DNA of 64,000 nt from Butyricicoccus_A sp963620595 (GTDB lineage Bacteria > Bacillota > Clostridia > Oscillospirales > Butyricicoccaceae). The stretch lies in the NCBI GenBank assembly GCA_963620595.1, contig CAVFAY010000007.1, positions 1-64,000 on the forward strand. Direction: 5' to 3'. The notes below the pieces were generated by a model. It saw only the letters and a program-made list of their open reading frames with translations, searched no databases and was not told the DNA's origin. Numbering within the stretch: the stretch's first letter is position 1; each line of letters starts with the position of its first letter. The position numbers and the translations under genes were made by a program. Positions 8,615 to 17,570 of this stretch are shown here, one piece after another.

Positions 8615-8673
8615 AGAATTAGTGCACGCAAACCCTGTATAATTTCCTTGATGATTTTGTATAGAATCATCAA
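8615..8673 (+). promoter_or_regulatory. Possible promoter and leader hairpin of the SLH protein gene
   Basis: A good -10 TATAAT (8638-8643) lies 17 bp from a poor -35 AGAATT (8615-8620). Just downstream TTGATGATT and AATCATCAA (8648-8673) can form a 9-bp hairpin in the 5' leader. There is no U-run, so it is not a terminator; it may stabilise the mRNA. Confidence 0.4.
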
Positions 8674-8697
8674 AAATCACTCGAAAGGGGTTTGTAT

Positions 8698-11559
8698 ATG
8701 AAAAAGAGGATTTCATCCATGCTGATTGCGATGCTGATGGTACTCTCTATCGTGCCGGCACAGGCGTTTGCCGTGGAAACGCGCGCTGAAAAGTTAGCCG
8801 GTTCTGGCACGGCAGACGATCCGTATCAGATTGCCACGGCACAGCAGTTTGACAGCATCCGCAACGATCTGACGGCACATTATATTCTGACACAGGATAT
8901 TGACCTGTCATCGGTGGCAGATTTCCAGCCAATCGGCGCTGTGACCTTTGCCGATGCGGATGAAGACGGCAATATGAAGGCAGAAAAAGCCTTTACCGGC
9001 ACACTGGACGGCAACGGAAAGACGATTTCCAACGTCACAGTAAAAGACAGCGGCAATTTGATTGGCGTCGGCATCTTCGGCGTGACCATGAATCAGGCGA
9101 GCATTACCGATTTGACCCTGTGCAATGTCACTTCGACCGGCAGCAATGCACTGGCAACCGGCGGTCTGGTGGGCTACGGCATGTCGCAGGGCGGCGTGAA
9201 GAACATCAAGCTGACTGCTTCTAATGGCAAAACCAACACGATCACGGGCACGAACTGTGTCGGCGGCATCGTGGGCGGCAGCGGTTCTCCGATTGTCGAT
9301 TGCTATGCGGAAAAGACAACGATTAACCTGTTCGGTGACAATACGACCGGCGACAACAATTTCTCCGAAGGCCGCCTTGTTCAGCACGATGTGGCAGAGT
9401 GCGGCGCGGCAATTGTCGGCGGCGGATTTGGCACGACCGTGACCGGCTGTACCGCAAAGGACTGCACGATTAACGCCAATGACGCATCCGGCGCAAAAGA
9501 AGGCGTCGGTATGGGCGGCATCGGCGGCAGCATGCAGTGCATGACCGAGATCAAAAACAATCATGTCGAGAATCTGACGATTAACGCACCGGGCGGCCAT
9601 GCGATTGGCGGTCTGTGCGGCTACACGGGCAACGGCAACATGCCGGAAGCCTTCGGCACCGAGGCAACCGTTGTAGAAAATTGTTCCGTAAAGAACCTAA
9701 AGATTAACGCGAAGAATGCGACACATGTCGGCGGCCTGATTGGCACCAACATGTATTACATGGGCATGGAAGGCCAGTTCGTTGTCGCTTCTAACTGCTC
9801 GGTTTCCGGCAGCATTACCGCGGGCACTGACAGCTCGTCAATTTACGGCGAATCGACACCGGGCGCTGTGGCTGGCCGTGCGGCAGGCTGCACGATTGCA
9901 GACAATGCGTGCGATGTCAGCGGCTTGACCATCAACGGCAAGCAGGCAGTACAGACTGTCGGCGTGACCAACTGCATGTATGAGAGCGCCGATCAGGACG
10001 ATGACAAGGATCAGACCAACTCCGGCGAGCAGCTCAATGCGCTGTTTGATACCTATCAGCAGCTGTTCCAGGGCGCGACCTTTGAGAGCAAATGCGATCA
10101 GTATTGGCACGACGGCGCGGCCGCTGTTGTCGGTGAGGATATGGCAGACCAGGCAGCCGCTATCATGAAGGCATCCATCGGCGGTACCGTACACGGACAG
10201 GAAGCCGTAGACAAGTACGAAAAGGATCCGGATGCCACGGCATTTGACTGCCAGTTTACACAGAACATTGCAAATCTGACCTTTAACGGCACAGAAATTA
10301 CCGGCACGGATGCGTCCGGCAAGCAGGTGTTCCGCCATGCCTACAAGTGCATCGGCAACTATAACATTGGCGAAGAGGTAGGCCGAGATGACTTTGGCGG
10401 CTTCGTCATGCAGTCTCTTGACAACAACGAGGACGAGTTCAAGTATTTCCTGATTCTGCCGGATACGCCGGATTCGACCTATCACATTGAATTCCGTTAC
10501 GGCAGCGACTTGGATGCGCTCCAGAAGTACAGTTCGGGCAAGTATGCATACTGGTTGGCGGCAGGCATTCCGACCTCTGCGATGCATGAGACTAGCACAG
10601 ACATCGGCAAGAACGATTCCACCCTCCGCAACGTCATTGCGCTGTTCTGCACAGAGAATCTCTCTCAGATGGCAGGTGACCAGACTGCGGCACAGCGTAC
10701 CGATCTGGTAGGCACTTGGAATGCTTCGGCCGAAACCATTGCCGCTCTGCGCAAGGAGACCGGCAAGAGCAAGGCGAACATGTACATGCAGCTGGGTGCA
10801 GACGGCTTCGGCGCAACCTATGTGGATCTGGAAGGCAACGGCTCGTATGTCAAGGCGAAGGATTACACATTCTATGCCTACGACAATGACGGCTCGGACA
10901 AAAAGCAGTCCGGTGTGTACCTTGCTGCGATGGATGACACCACATCCTCCAGCCCATATACGCTGACCGCGAAAAACAACAAAACTGTGCTTTCGCTGTA
11001 TGCGGCAGACGGAACTGCTTCTTGGATCAAGCGCAGCGAGCCGTTTACCGATGTGCCGCGCGATGCATACTATGCTGATGCTGTCCGCTGGGCAAGCAAT
11101 CAGGGCGTGACCGCCGGTACTTCTCCAACGACGTTCTCTCCGAACGATGCTTGCACCCGCGCACAGGTAGTCACCTTCCTGTGGAACGCAAACGGCCGCC
11201 CGCAGGCGAAGAGCCATCCGGCATTTACCGATGTGCCGCGCTCCGCGTATTACTATGATGCGGTTTGCTGGGCAGCAGAAAACGGTATCACGGCAGGCAC
11301 ATCTGAGACGACATTCTCTCCGAATGCCGCTTGCACCCGCGCACAGGTAGTCACCTTCCTGTACAACGAGGCAGGCAAACCGGAAGCAAAGGGAGACAAT
11401 CCGTTTGTCGATGTGACGAGCAAGGATTATTATCATGCGCCGGTTATCTGGGCGGCAGAAAACGGCATTACCGCCGGTACGTCTCCAACGACGTTCTCTC
11501 CGAACGATACCTGCACGCGTGCACAGGTAGTCACCTTCCTGTATCGCGATAAGAAGTAA
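8698..11559 (+). CDS. Secreted surface protein with three C-terminal SLH domains
   Basis: 953 residues. The start MKKRISSMLIAMLMVLSIV...AQAFA is a signal peptide with cleavage near AFA-VE. The body is rich in Gly/Asn/Thr repeats of GLUG/beta-helix type, such as GTLDGNGKTISNVTV and GGLVGYGM, as seen in adhesin-like surface proteins. The last 175 residues contain three SLH repeats, each with FTDVP or FVDV at its start and CTRAQVVTFL at its end, which anchor proteins to the cell wall. ATG 8698 follows AAAGGGG. It lies just ahead of a two-component system, from which it is separated by a terminator. Confidence 0.9.
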   Translation: MKKRISSMLIAMLMVLSIVPAQAFAVETRAEKLAGSGTADDPYQIATAQQFDSIRNDLTAHYILTQDIDLSSVADFQPIGAVTFADADEDGNMKAEKAFTGTLDGNGKTISNVTVKDSGNLIGVGIFGVTMNQASITDLTLCNVTSTGSNALATGGLVGYGMSQGGVKNIKLTASNGKTNTITGTNCVGGIVGGSGSPIVDCYAEKTTINLFGDNTTGDNNFSEGRLVQHDVAECGAAIVGGGFGTTVTGCTAKDCTINANDASGAKEGVGMGGIGGSMQCMTEIKNNHVENLTINAPGGHAIGGLCGYTGNGNMPEAFGTEATVVENCSVKNLKINAKNATHVGGLIGTNMYYMGMEGQFVVASNCSVSGSITAGTDSSSIYGESTPGAVAGRAAGCTIADNACDVSGLTINGKQAVQTVGVTNCMYESADQDDDKDQTNSGEQLNALFDTYQQLFQGATFESKCDQYWHDGAAAVVGEDMADQAAAIMKASIGGTVHGQEAVDKYEKDPDATAFDCQFTQNIANLTFNGTEITGTDASGKQVFRHAYKCIGNYNIGEEVGRDDFGGFVMQSLDNNEDEFKYFLILPDTPDSTYHIEFRYGSDLDALQKYSSGKYAYWLAAGIPTSAMHETSTDIGKNDSTLRNVIALFCTENLSQMAGDQTAAQRTDLVGTWNASAETIAALRKETGKSKANMYMQLGADGFGATYVDLEGNGSYVKAKDYTFYAYDNDGSDKKQSGVYLAAMDDTTSSSPYTLTAKNNKTVLSLYAADGTASWIKRSEPFTDVPRDAYYADAVRWASNQGVTAGTSPTTFSPNDACTRAQVVTFLWNANGRPQAKSHPAFTDVPRSAYYYDAVCWAAENGITAGTSETTFSPNAACTRAQVVTFLYNEAGKPEAKGDNPFVDVTSKDYYHAPVIWAAENGITAGTSPTTFSPNDTCTRAQVVTFLYRDKK

Positions 11560-11578
11560 CTCGCAATATTGTATCTGT

Positions 11579-11613
11579 CAAAGCCTCTAGCAATTGCTAG
11601 GGGCTTTGCTTTT
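11579..11613 (+). terminator. Terminator after the SLH protein gene
   Basis: CAAAGCC-CTAGC pairs with GCTAG-GGCTTTG around AATT, followed by CTTTT. Confidence 0.85.
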
Positions 11614-11648
11614 AAGCTCTGTTTAAGCTGCGCGGTGTATGCTATACT
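11611..11648 (+). promoter_or_regulatory. Response-regulator-type direct repeats and -10 box before the two-component genes
   Basis: TTTAAGCT occurs at 11611 and again at 11622, exactly 11 bp apart, the helical spacing used by OmpR-family regulators. A -10 TATACT follows at 11643-11648, and no good -35 box is present, as in activator-dependent promoters. Autoregulation by the encoded response regulator is likely but inferred. Confidence 0.6.
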
Positions 11649-11681
11649 TAACGTATCAATCAGAAAAACGAGGCGAAACAT

Positions 11682-12359
11682 ATGAGATTATTACTGGCAG
11701 AGGACGAGCTGGCGCTGTCCAAGGCGCTGAAGGCGATTCTAGAGCGCAACAATTATTCCGTCGATGCCGTGTACGACGGACAGGAAGCGTTAGAGTATTT
11801 ACGCGCGGGAAACAATTACGACGGGGTCATTTTGGACATTATGATGCCGAAAATAGACGGCATTACTGTACTGAAAGAAATTCGCGCACAGGGCAATTTG
11901 ATTCCGGTCATTTTACTGACGGCAAAATCCGAAATAGATGACAAAGTGCTGGGTTTAGACGCCGGCGCGAATGACTATTTGACCAAACCATTTAACACGC
12001 GCGAGCTGCTGGCACGCATTCGGGCGATGACGCGGACCCAGACGGCGCAGCCGGATTCGCTTTTGCATATGGGCAATGTAACGCTGGACTGCGCGACCTA
12101 TGAGCTGTCCACACCGAGCGGCAGCTATCGTCTGGCGAACAAGGAATTTCAGATGATGGAAATGCTCATGAGCAATCAAAATCACCTCATTTCCTCCGAA
12201 CGATTTATGGAGAAAATATGGGGATATGACAGCGAGACAGAGATAAACGTTGTTTGGGTGTATATCTCGTATTTGCGCAAAAAACTCACCGCCCTGCATG
12301 CCAACATTAAAATCAAAGCGATGCGCAACGCCGGTTACACATTAGAGGGAACTGTATGA
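11682..12359 (+). CDS. OmpR/PhoB-family response regulator
   Basis: 225 residues: a receiver domain (1-120) with acidic pocket EDE at 7-9, phospho-acceptor Asp52 in LDIMMP and the conserved Lys in TAKSE, then a winged-helix DNA-binding domain (about 130-223) with the typical EFQMMEMLM and INVVWVYISYLRKKL segments. It overlaps the following histidine kinase gene by 4 bp, so the two form a classical pair. Targets probably include its own promoter and the envelope operon at 16142, both of which carry 11-bp-spaced repeats. Confidence 0.95.
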   Translation: MRLLLAEDELALSKALKAILERNNYSVDAVYDGQEALEYLRAGNNYDGVILDIMMPKIDGITVLKEIRAQGNLIPVILLTAKSEIDDKVLGLDAGANDYLTKPFNTRELLARIRAMTRTQTAQPDSLLHMGNVTLDCATYELSTPSGSYRLANKEFQMMEMLMSNQNHLISSERFMEKIWGYDSETEINVVWVYISYLRKKLTALHANIKIKAMRNAGYTLEGTV

Positions 12360-13579
12360 TACAGAAACTGCGAACCAAGCTGATCGTCGCGTCCATGTTG
12401 TCGCTGGTTTTGGTGCTGACGATTATCATCGGCGCGGCAAGTGTGCTCAGTTACCGCGATATTACGACGAGTGCGGACAAGGTGTTGTCTCTGTTGCAGG
12501 AAAATGACGGAAATTTTCCGAATATGATGGGAACGAAGCCGAACAAGCACAATGAGCAATTTTCTCCGGAGCTGCCGTATGAATCGCGTTATTTTACTGT
12601 GTTTTTAAAGGCGGACGGCACAACAAGCTCCGTCAACACCGGAAAAATCGCCGCAGTAAACACGGAGACGGCGATTTCCTACGCGCAGGATGTTCTTGCA
12701 TCTGGAGATACCAGCGGATTTCTGAACGATTATCGTTATCTGGCGTACACCACGGGAACCGAAACCCATGTGATTTTCTTGGATTATGGCAGAGAGATGT
12801 CCTCGTTCCGCCGGTTTTTATACACAAGTGTCGGCGTTTCGCTGGGCGGTCTGCTGGCGGTATTTTTGCTGCTGCTGCTTGTCTCCGGACGCATTGTCAA
12901 GCCGTTTGCGGAGAACTATCAAAAGCAAAAACAGTTCATCACAGATGCCGGACATGAGCTGAAAACGCCGCTGACGATTATTGACGCAGATACCCAAGTG
13001 CTGGAAATGGATTTGGGAGGAAATGAATGGCTGAGCGACATACAGGCGCAGACCAAGCGTCTGGCACAGCTGACAAACAGCCTGCTGCTGCTCGCACGAA
13101 TGGAGGAACAGCCGCAGGTGGAAAAAATCGAATTCCCCCTGTCTGATGTCGTACAGGAAACCGCAGAGACCTTTGAGGCACTGGCGAAAACGCGCGAAAA
13201 AAAACTATCCATTGAAGTTGAACCGATGCTGTCTATGACCGGCGATGAAAAAGCCGTGCGGCAGCTGCTGTCGATTTTGCTGGACAACGCGATCAAATAT
13301 TCTGACGAAAACGGCAGTATTTCGGTTTTGCTGAAAAAACACAAGAATCATATTCAGATAAGTGTTTACAATACCGCACAGGCGATAGACAGAGAGAGCC
13401 TGCCGCATTTGTTCGACCGATTCTACCGCACGGATGCATCGAGAAATTCTCGCACGGGGGGATATGGACTTGGTCTGTCCATCGCATATTCCATTGTTGC
13501 CGCACATAAGGGAAAAATATGGGCGGAGACGGCGGACGGAAAATCGCTGCGGATTACGGCGAGCCTTCCGTGTCATTAG
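12356..13579 (+). CDS. Sensor histidine kinase
   Basis: 407 residues: membrane helix near residues 8-32, an extracytoplasmic region of about 120 residues, a second membrane helix near 157-177, then HisKA with phospho-accepting His200 in GHELKTPL and a HATPase domain with N box DNAIKYSDENG and G box GGYGLGLSI. The extracellular part shows no recognised ligand domain. It shares a 4-bp ATGA overlap with the response regulator gene. The signal is unknown; linkage to surface and envelope genes suggests cell-envelope monitoring. Confidence 0.94.
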   Translation: MIQKLRTKLIVASMLSLVLVLTIIIGAASVLSYRDITTSADKVLSLLQENDGNFPNMMGTKPNKHNEQFSPELPYESRYFTVFLKADGTTSSVNTGKIAAVNTETAISYAQDVLASGDTSGFLNDYRYLAYTTGTETHVIFLDYGREMSSFRRFLYTSVGVSLGGLLAVFLLLLLVSGRIVKPFAENYQKQKQFITDAGHELKTPLTIIDADTQVLEMDLGGNEWLSDIQAQTKRLAQLTNSLLLLARMEEQPQVEKIEFPLSDVVQETAETFEALAKTREKKLSIEVEPMLSMTGDEKAVRQLLSILLDNAIKYSDENGSISVLLKKHKNHIQISVYNTAQAIDRESLPHLFDRFYRTDASRNSRTGGYGLGLSIAYSIVAAHKGKIWAETADGKSLRITASLPCH

Positions 13580-13589
13580 CTGATACAAC

Positions 13590-13628
13590 AAAGAGCGCAT
13601 TCTGAGATAGAATGCGCTCTTTATTTTT
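13590..13628 (+). terminator. Terminator between the two-component genes and metE, probably bidirectional
   Basis: AAAGAGCGCATTC pairs with GAATGCGCTCTTT around a 7-nt loop. ATTTTTAT follows on the plus strand and TTTGTTGT on the minus strand, so it can serve both convergent units. Confidence 0.85.
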
Positions 13629-13654
13629 ATGTTCAATTGAAGAGAAGGGGCTGT

Positions 13655-15922
13655 TTATGCGTGCTCTGCGCGCAGCTGCTTGGCAGCCTGTACTAGGTTT
13701 TCCAAGCTTGCCTTGGTCTCCGGGACACCGCGGGTTTTCAGACCGCAGTCCGGATTGACCCACAGCTTGTGCGGCTCGATGCGCAGCAGCATCTGTTCCA
13801 GTGCCGCATGAATTTCCTCGACGGACGGTACGCGCGGGGAATGGATGTCATAGACGCCCGGGCCGACCTCGGTCTGGAAGTGGTTTGCCTTGAGCGAATC
13901 CAGAATTTCCAGATTGGAGCGGGATGCCTCAAACGTGATGACATCGGCGTCCATGCTGTCGATTGCCGGGATAATATCGGTAAATTCGCTGTAGCACATG
14001 TGGGTGTGAATCTGTGTCTCCGGCTTGACGCCGCTGTGTACCAGACGGAATGCCGGAATCGCCCAGTCCAGATACTCGCTGTACCAGTCGGACTTGCGCA
14101 GCGGTAGCTTCTCGCGCAGGGCTGCCTCATCGACCTGAATGATGCGGATACCGTGTGCCTCGAGATCCAGCACTTCATCGCGGATGGCGAGGGCGATCTG
14201 GTAGGTGCTCTCCTTGATGGAGATGTCCTCGCGCGGGAACGACCAGTTGAGGATTGTTACCGGGCCAGTCAGCATACCCTTCATCGGCTTTTTCGTCAGG
14301 CTCTGTGCGTATACAGACCAATCCACGGTCATCGAACCGGCGCGGGACACATCTCCCCAGATAATCGGCGGCTTGACGCAGCGGGTGCCGTAGGACTGTA
14401 CCCATGCCTTTTCGGTAAACAGGTAGCCGTTGAGCTGCTCGCCAAAATATTCCACCATGTCATTTCTCTCAAATTCGCCGTGAACCAGCACATCGAGATC
14501 AACCTCTTCCTGCCACTTGACCCACTCGGCAATCTTGCTCTTGCAGAAGTCGGTGTACTCCTGCGCGCTCAGTTTGCCGGTGCGGAATGCCTTGCGGTTG
14601 GATTTGACGTCAGCGGTCTGCGGGAAGGAACCGATGGTCGTGGTAGGGAACAGCGGCAGCTGAAATTCCTTCTTCTGGATGCGCTCGCGCTCATCGAATG
14701 CCGGCAGACGGGTAAAATCGCTGTCGCGAATAGCTGCAGTGCGGGCGTGAACTGCCTCGTCATAGCTGTTCGGGCGCTTGTGCGCAAACAGCGCGGTGTT
14801 TTTGTTCAGCGCTTCGGTGTCGCCGGTGTTGACGATGGCCTTGAGCTGTGCCAGCTCGTCCAGCTTTTCCTCTGCGAAGGCAAAATGACAGGTATATGCT
14901 TCCGGCAACTTGGTCTCGCTCTTTAGCGTGTACGGCACGTGCAGCAGGGAACAGGACGTGCTGAGGACGGTGGAAATGTTCTGATTTTTCAGCGTGTTCA
15001 GCACATCCAGCGTCTTTTCGTAGTGGTTGCGCCAGATGTTTCTGCCGTTTACAAGACCGGCAAACAGCAGCTTATTGGTCGGGAAACCGTGCTTCTGTAC
15101 CAGAGCGGCGGTCTGCTTGCCCTGCACAAAGTCTAGACCGATGCCGTCGAAGTCGAGCGCGGTCACGTGTGCATAGCAGTCGCGGATGTCACCGAAATAG
15201 GTCTGTAACAGCACGCGGGTGTCACCCTTGGCAGCGAGCACGGTGTGATACAGCTGATCAAACAGAGAGAGGTCAGCCTCGGTCAAATCGTGCACGAGGT
15301 ACGGCTCGTCGAACTGTACCCACTGCGCGCCGAGCTGGCTGAACCGCTCCAGATACAGGGCATACGCCTGCGCCAGCGGACGAGCGAACTGTTCAGCGTG
15401 TTTGTTGCCAGTGTAGGTCAGCAGCTTGAGCAGAGTGAACGGGCCGACGATCACCGGCTTCGTGATAATACCGAGCGCCTTTGCCTCGAGAAATTCGTCA
15501 AACGGCTTAGTGCCGACGAGGGCAATCTCGGTGTCGTCGGAAATTTCCGGTACCATATAGTGATAGTTGGTGTCGAACCACTTCTTCATGGCGAATGCCT
15601 TGACGTCACCGGCAGCGCCCTGATAGCCGCGTGCCATCGCAAAATACTGGGCGAGCGGGGACAGGTTCAGCTGCTCATAGCGCTGCGGAACGATATGGAA
15701 CAAAACGGCCGCATCGAGCACATTGTCATAAAATGAAAAATCGTTGGACGGGATCAGGTCAATGCCTGCGTCCTTCTGCCGCTGCCACTGGGTGCGGCGA
15801 ATGTCCTTGGCGGTCTGCTGCAGATCCTGCTCGTTGATCTCGCCGCGGAAATATTTCTCGGTTGCAAATTTTAATTCTCTCAGCGCGCCGACGCGCGGAT
15901 ATCCGATTACCGATGTCTGCAT
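13655..15922 (-). CDS. metE: Cobalamin-independent methionine synthase
   Basis: 755 residues, the normal length of MetE. It transfers the methyl group of 5-methyltetrahydropteroyltriglutamate to homocysteine. Zinc ligands are recognisable: His and Cys in IHTHMCYSEF, Glu in VITFEASRSN, and Cys in VNPDCGLKTR. The start is ATG 15922 after AGGAGG; the longer frame is untranslated leader. It is monocistronic, divergent from the envelope operon, and has no visible riboswitch; a perfect inverted repeat upstream (16012-16038) is a candidate operator. Confidence 0.97.
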   Translation of the reverse strand: MQTSVIGYPRVGALRELKFATEKYFRGEINEQDLQQTAKDIRRTQWQRQKDAGIDLIPSNDFSFYDNVLDAAVLFHIVPQRYEQLNLSPLAQYFAMARGYQGAAGDVKAFAMKKWFDTNYHYMVPEISDDTEIALVGTKPFDEFLEAKALGIITKPVIVGPFTLLKLLTYTGNKHAEQFARPLAQAYALYLERFSQLGAQWVQFDEPYLVHDLTEADLSLFDQLYHTVLAAKGDTRVLLQTYFGDIRDCYAHVTALDFDGIGLDFVQGKQTAALVQKHGFPTNKLLFAGLVNGRNIWRNHYEKTLDVLNTLKNQNISTVLSTSCSLLHVPYTLKSETKLPEAYTCHFAFAEEKLDELAQLKAIVNTGDTEALNKNTALFAHKRPNSYDEAVHARTAAIRDSDFTRLPAFDERERIQKKEFQLPLFPTTTIGSFPQTADVKSNRKAFRTGKLSAQEYTDFCKSKIAEWVKWQEEVDLDVLVHGEFERNDMVEYFGEQLNGYLFTEKAWVQSYGTRCVKPPIIWGDVSRAGSMTVDWSVYAQSLTKKPMKGMLTGPVTILNWSFPREDISIKESTYQIALAIRDEVLDLEAHGIRIIQVDEAALREKLPLRKSDWYSEYLDWAIPAFRLVHSGVKPETQIHTHMCYSEFTDIIPAIDSMDADVITFEASRSNLEILDSLKANHFQTEVGPGVYDIHSPRVPSVEEIHAALEQMLLRIEPHKLWVNPDCGLKTRGVPETKASLENLVQAAKQLRAEHA

Positions 15923-16011
15923 GGTAAATTCCTCCTGTGTGCGGTTGCAATTTTCTGATGCACTCAGTATAGCGAACAGCACCGGAAAAATAAAATACCT
16001 ATTTCCCATGG

Positions 16012-16038
16012 TTGGGTATAGATAAAACCAATACCCAA
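16012..16038. promoter_or_regulatory. Perfect 8-bp inverted repeat upstream of metE
   Basis: TTGGGTAT and ATACCCAA are separated by 11 bp, in the metE / envelope-operon intergenic region about 90 bp from the metE start. The layout suits a LysR- or MetR-type regulator. It lies upstream of a possible metE -10 TATACT on the minus strand. Confidence 0.5.
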
Positions 16039-16043
16039 AAATT

Positions 16044-16098
16044 TTAAGGTTGAGTTAAGGTTGAGTTTAAAGTTGCTTTAAGTCAGTGCCGGTATACT
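16044..16098 (+). promoter_or_regulatory. Four 11-bp-spaced direct repeats and -10 box before the envelope operon
   Basis: TTAAGG at 16044 and 16055, TTTAAA at 16066 and TTTAAG at 16077 follow one another at exact 11-bp steps. A -10 TATACT lies at 16093-16098 without a clear -35. The same repeat type precedes the two-component genes at 11611, though the distance to the -10 differs by about half a helical turn (10 versus 15 bp). Control by that response regulator is a reasonable inference. Confidence 0.55.
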
Positions 16099-16141
16099 TG
16101 AGCCATGCAAACGAGAACGAGACGAAAAGGAGTGGAACAGG

Positions 16142-16870
16142 ATGGCATATCAAGCAACCTTTCAGCGCTACGAGAGCAAATATTTGTTGACGAGACAGCA
16201 GAAGCACGCGGTTTTGCAGGCGATGCAGCCGTATATGCAATTGGATGCCTACGGGCGCACAACCATACGAAATATCTATTATGACACGCCGGACTATCGG
16301 CTCATTCGCCGGTCGTTGGAAAAGCCGGTATATAAAGAAAAGCTGCGCATTCGCAGCTATCAGAGAGTCGCGCCGAGCGATCCGGTTTTTGTGGAATTAA
16401 AGAAAAAATATCAGTCGGTCGTATACAAACGCCGATTGACGCTGCCGGAGGCGCAGGTCATGCACAGCTTTCAAAAGGGGCTGCCGCTTCCGGTGCAGTC
16501 GCAGATCGCCGAGGAGATTGCATATTTCCGAAGCTATTACAAAAAGCTAAAACCAGCAGTTTTTCTGTCATATGAACGCGAGGCGTTTTATTCGCTGGAT
16601 GGCAGCGAGTTTCGCGTGACCTTTGACGAAAATATTTTGTATCGAGAGCAGGATATTTCGCTGGGCAGCGCGATTTACGGCACATCGATTTTGTCATGCG
16701 GACAGACGCTGATGGAAATCAAGTGCGCAGGAGGTCTGCCGCTGTGGATGTGCCATGCGCTGCGTGCGTCACGTATTTTCCAAACCTCGTTCTCCAAATA
16801 CGGGAGAGCCTATCAAGAAATTTTATTGCAAAAAACAAAAACACAAGAGGAGTATTCATATGTTTGCTAG
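16142..16870 (+). CDS. VTC-domain (polyphosphate polymerase-type) protein
   Basis: 242 residues. It has the ESKYLL start, the basic tunnel segments YKEKLRIRSY and VFVELKKKYQSVVYKRR, and the acidic end MEIKCAG that define the VTC catalytic fold (SPX-less, CYTH-like), which makes polyphosphate from ATP in yeast. Bacterial stand-alone versions are common next to DUF4956 proteins, and their product is not firmly known. First gene of a six-gene operon; its stop codon lies 11 bp inside the next gene. Confidence 0.87.
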   Translation: MAYQATFQRYESKYLLTRQQKHAVLQAMQPYMQLDAYGRTTIRNIYYDTPDYRLIRRSLEKPVYKEKLRIRSYQRVAPSDPVFVELKKKYQSVVYKRRLTLPEAQVMHSFQKGLPLPVQSQIAEEIAYFRSYYKKLKPAVFLSYEREAFYSLDGSEFRVTFDENILYREQDISLGSAIYGTSILSCGQTLMEIKCAGGLPLWMCHALRASRIFQTSFSKYGRAYQEILLQKTKTQEEYSYVC

Positions 16871-17555
16871 TTTGTTTCAAGGAATTTTTGACACCGATAT
16901 GACACAGGTCATTGCGCTGTCGGATTTTCTGCTGTGCGTGTGCAGCGCACTGATCATCGGACTGATTTTGGCGGGGTTCTATATGTACCGCACCAAGTAC
17001 ACAAAGAGCTTTGTTGCCACACTCGTCCTGCTTCCGGCGGTCGTCTGTGTGGTCATTATGATGGTGGGTGGCAATATCGGCACGGGCGTTGCGGTTGCCG
17101 GTGCGTTCAACCTGGTTCGATTTCGTTCGGTGCCGGGTTCGGCAAAGGAAATCGGCGCAATTTTTCTTGCTATGGGAACAGGTCTGCTTGTCGGCATGGG
17201 ATATATCGGTTATGCATTTTTGTGCGCAGTGCTGCTCGGCTTTGTCAGTGCGCTGCTCAACGGCATGGGTTTCGGTGCCAAAAAACACGGGGAACTGTAT
17301 AAAACGCTGCGCATCACGATTCCGGAGGATTTGGACTATACCGATGTCTTTACACCGATTTTACAGGAATACACATCTGCGCATGAATTGACACAGGTAA
17401 AAACAACCAATATGGGCAGTTTGTTCAAACTCACCTATGATGTAACGCTGCGCAGTACGGGCGAGGAAAAGCAGATGCTCGACAAGCTGCGCTGCCGAAA
17501 TGGAAATCTGGAAATCTCGATTTCCAATCAAGAAACAAACGCCAGTGTGCTATAA
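16860..17555 (+). CDS. DUF4956-family membrane protein
   Basis: 231 residues with about four membrane helices in the first 140 residues, the conserved GNIGTGVAVAGAFNLVRFRS stretch with its Arg-rich end, and a soluble C-terminal domain of about 90 residues. DUF4956 proteins are almost always encoded beside VTC-domain proteins and may form a membrane partner or channel for polyphosphate; that role is inference. ATG 16860 follows AAGAGGAG and overlaps the previous gene by 11 bp. Confidence 0.87.
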   Translation: MFASLFQGIFDTDMTQVIALSDFLLCVCSALIIGLILAGFYMYRTKYTKSFVATLVLLPAVVCVVIMMVGGNIGTGVAVAGAFNLVRFRSVPGSAKEIGAIFLAMGTGLLVGMGYIGYAFLCAVLLGFVSALLNGMGFGAKKHGELYKTLRITIPEDLDYTDVFTPILQEYTSAHELTQVKTTNMGSLFKLTYDVTLRSTGEEKQMLDKLRCRNGNLEISISNQETNASVL

Positions 17556-17570
17556 CGAGGAGAATCAGGT

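Noticed and set aside
15922..16011. SAM or T-box riboswitch upstream of metE
   Set aside because: The leader is short and shows no K-turn, no T-box sequence and no alternative terminator structure.
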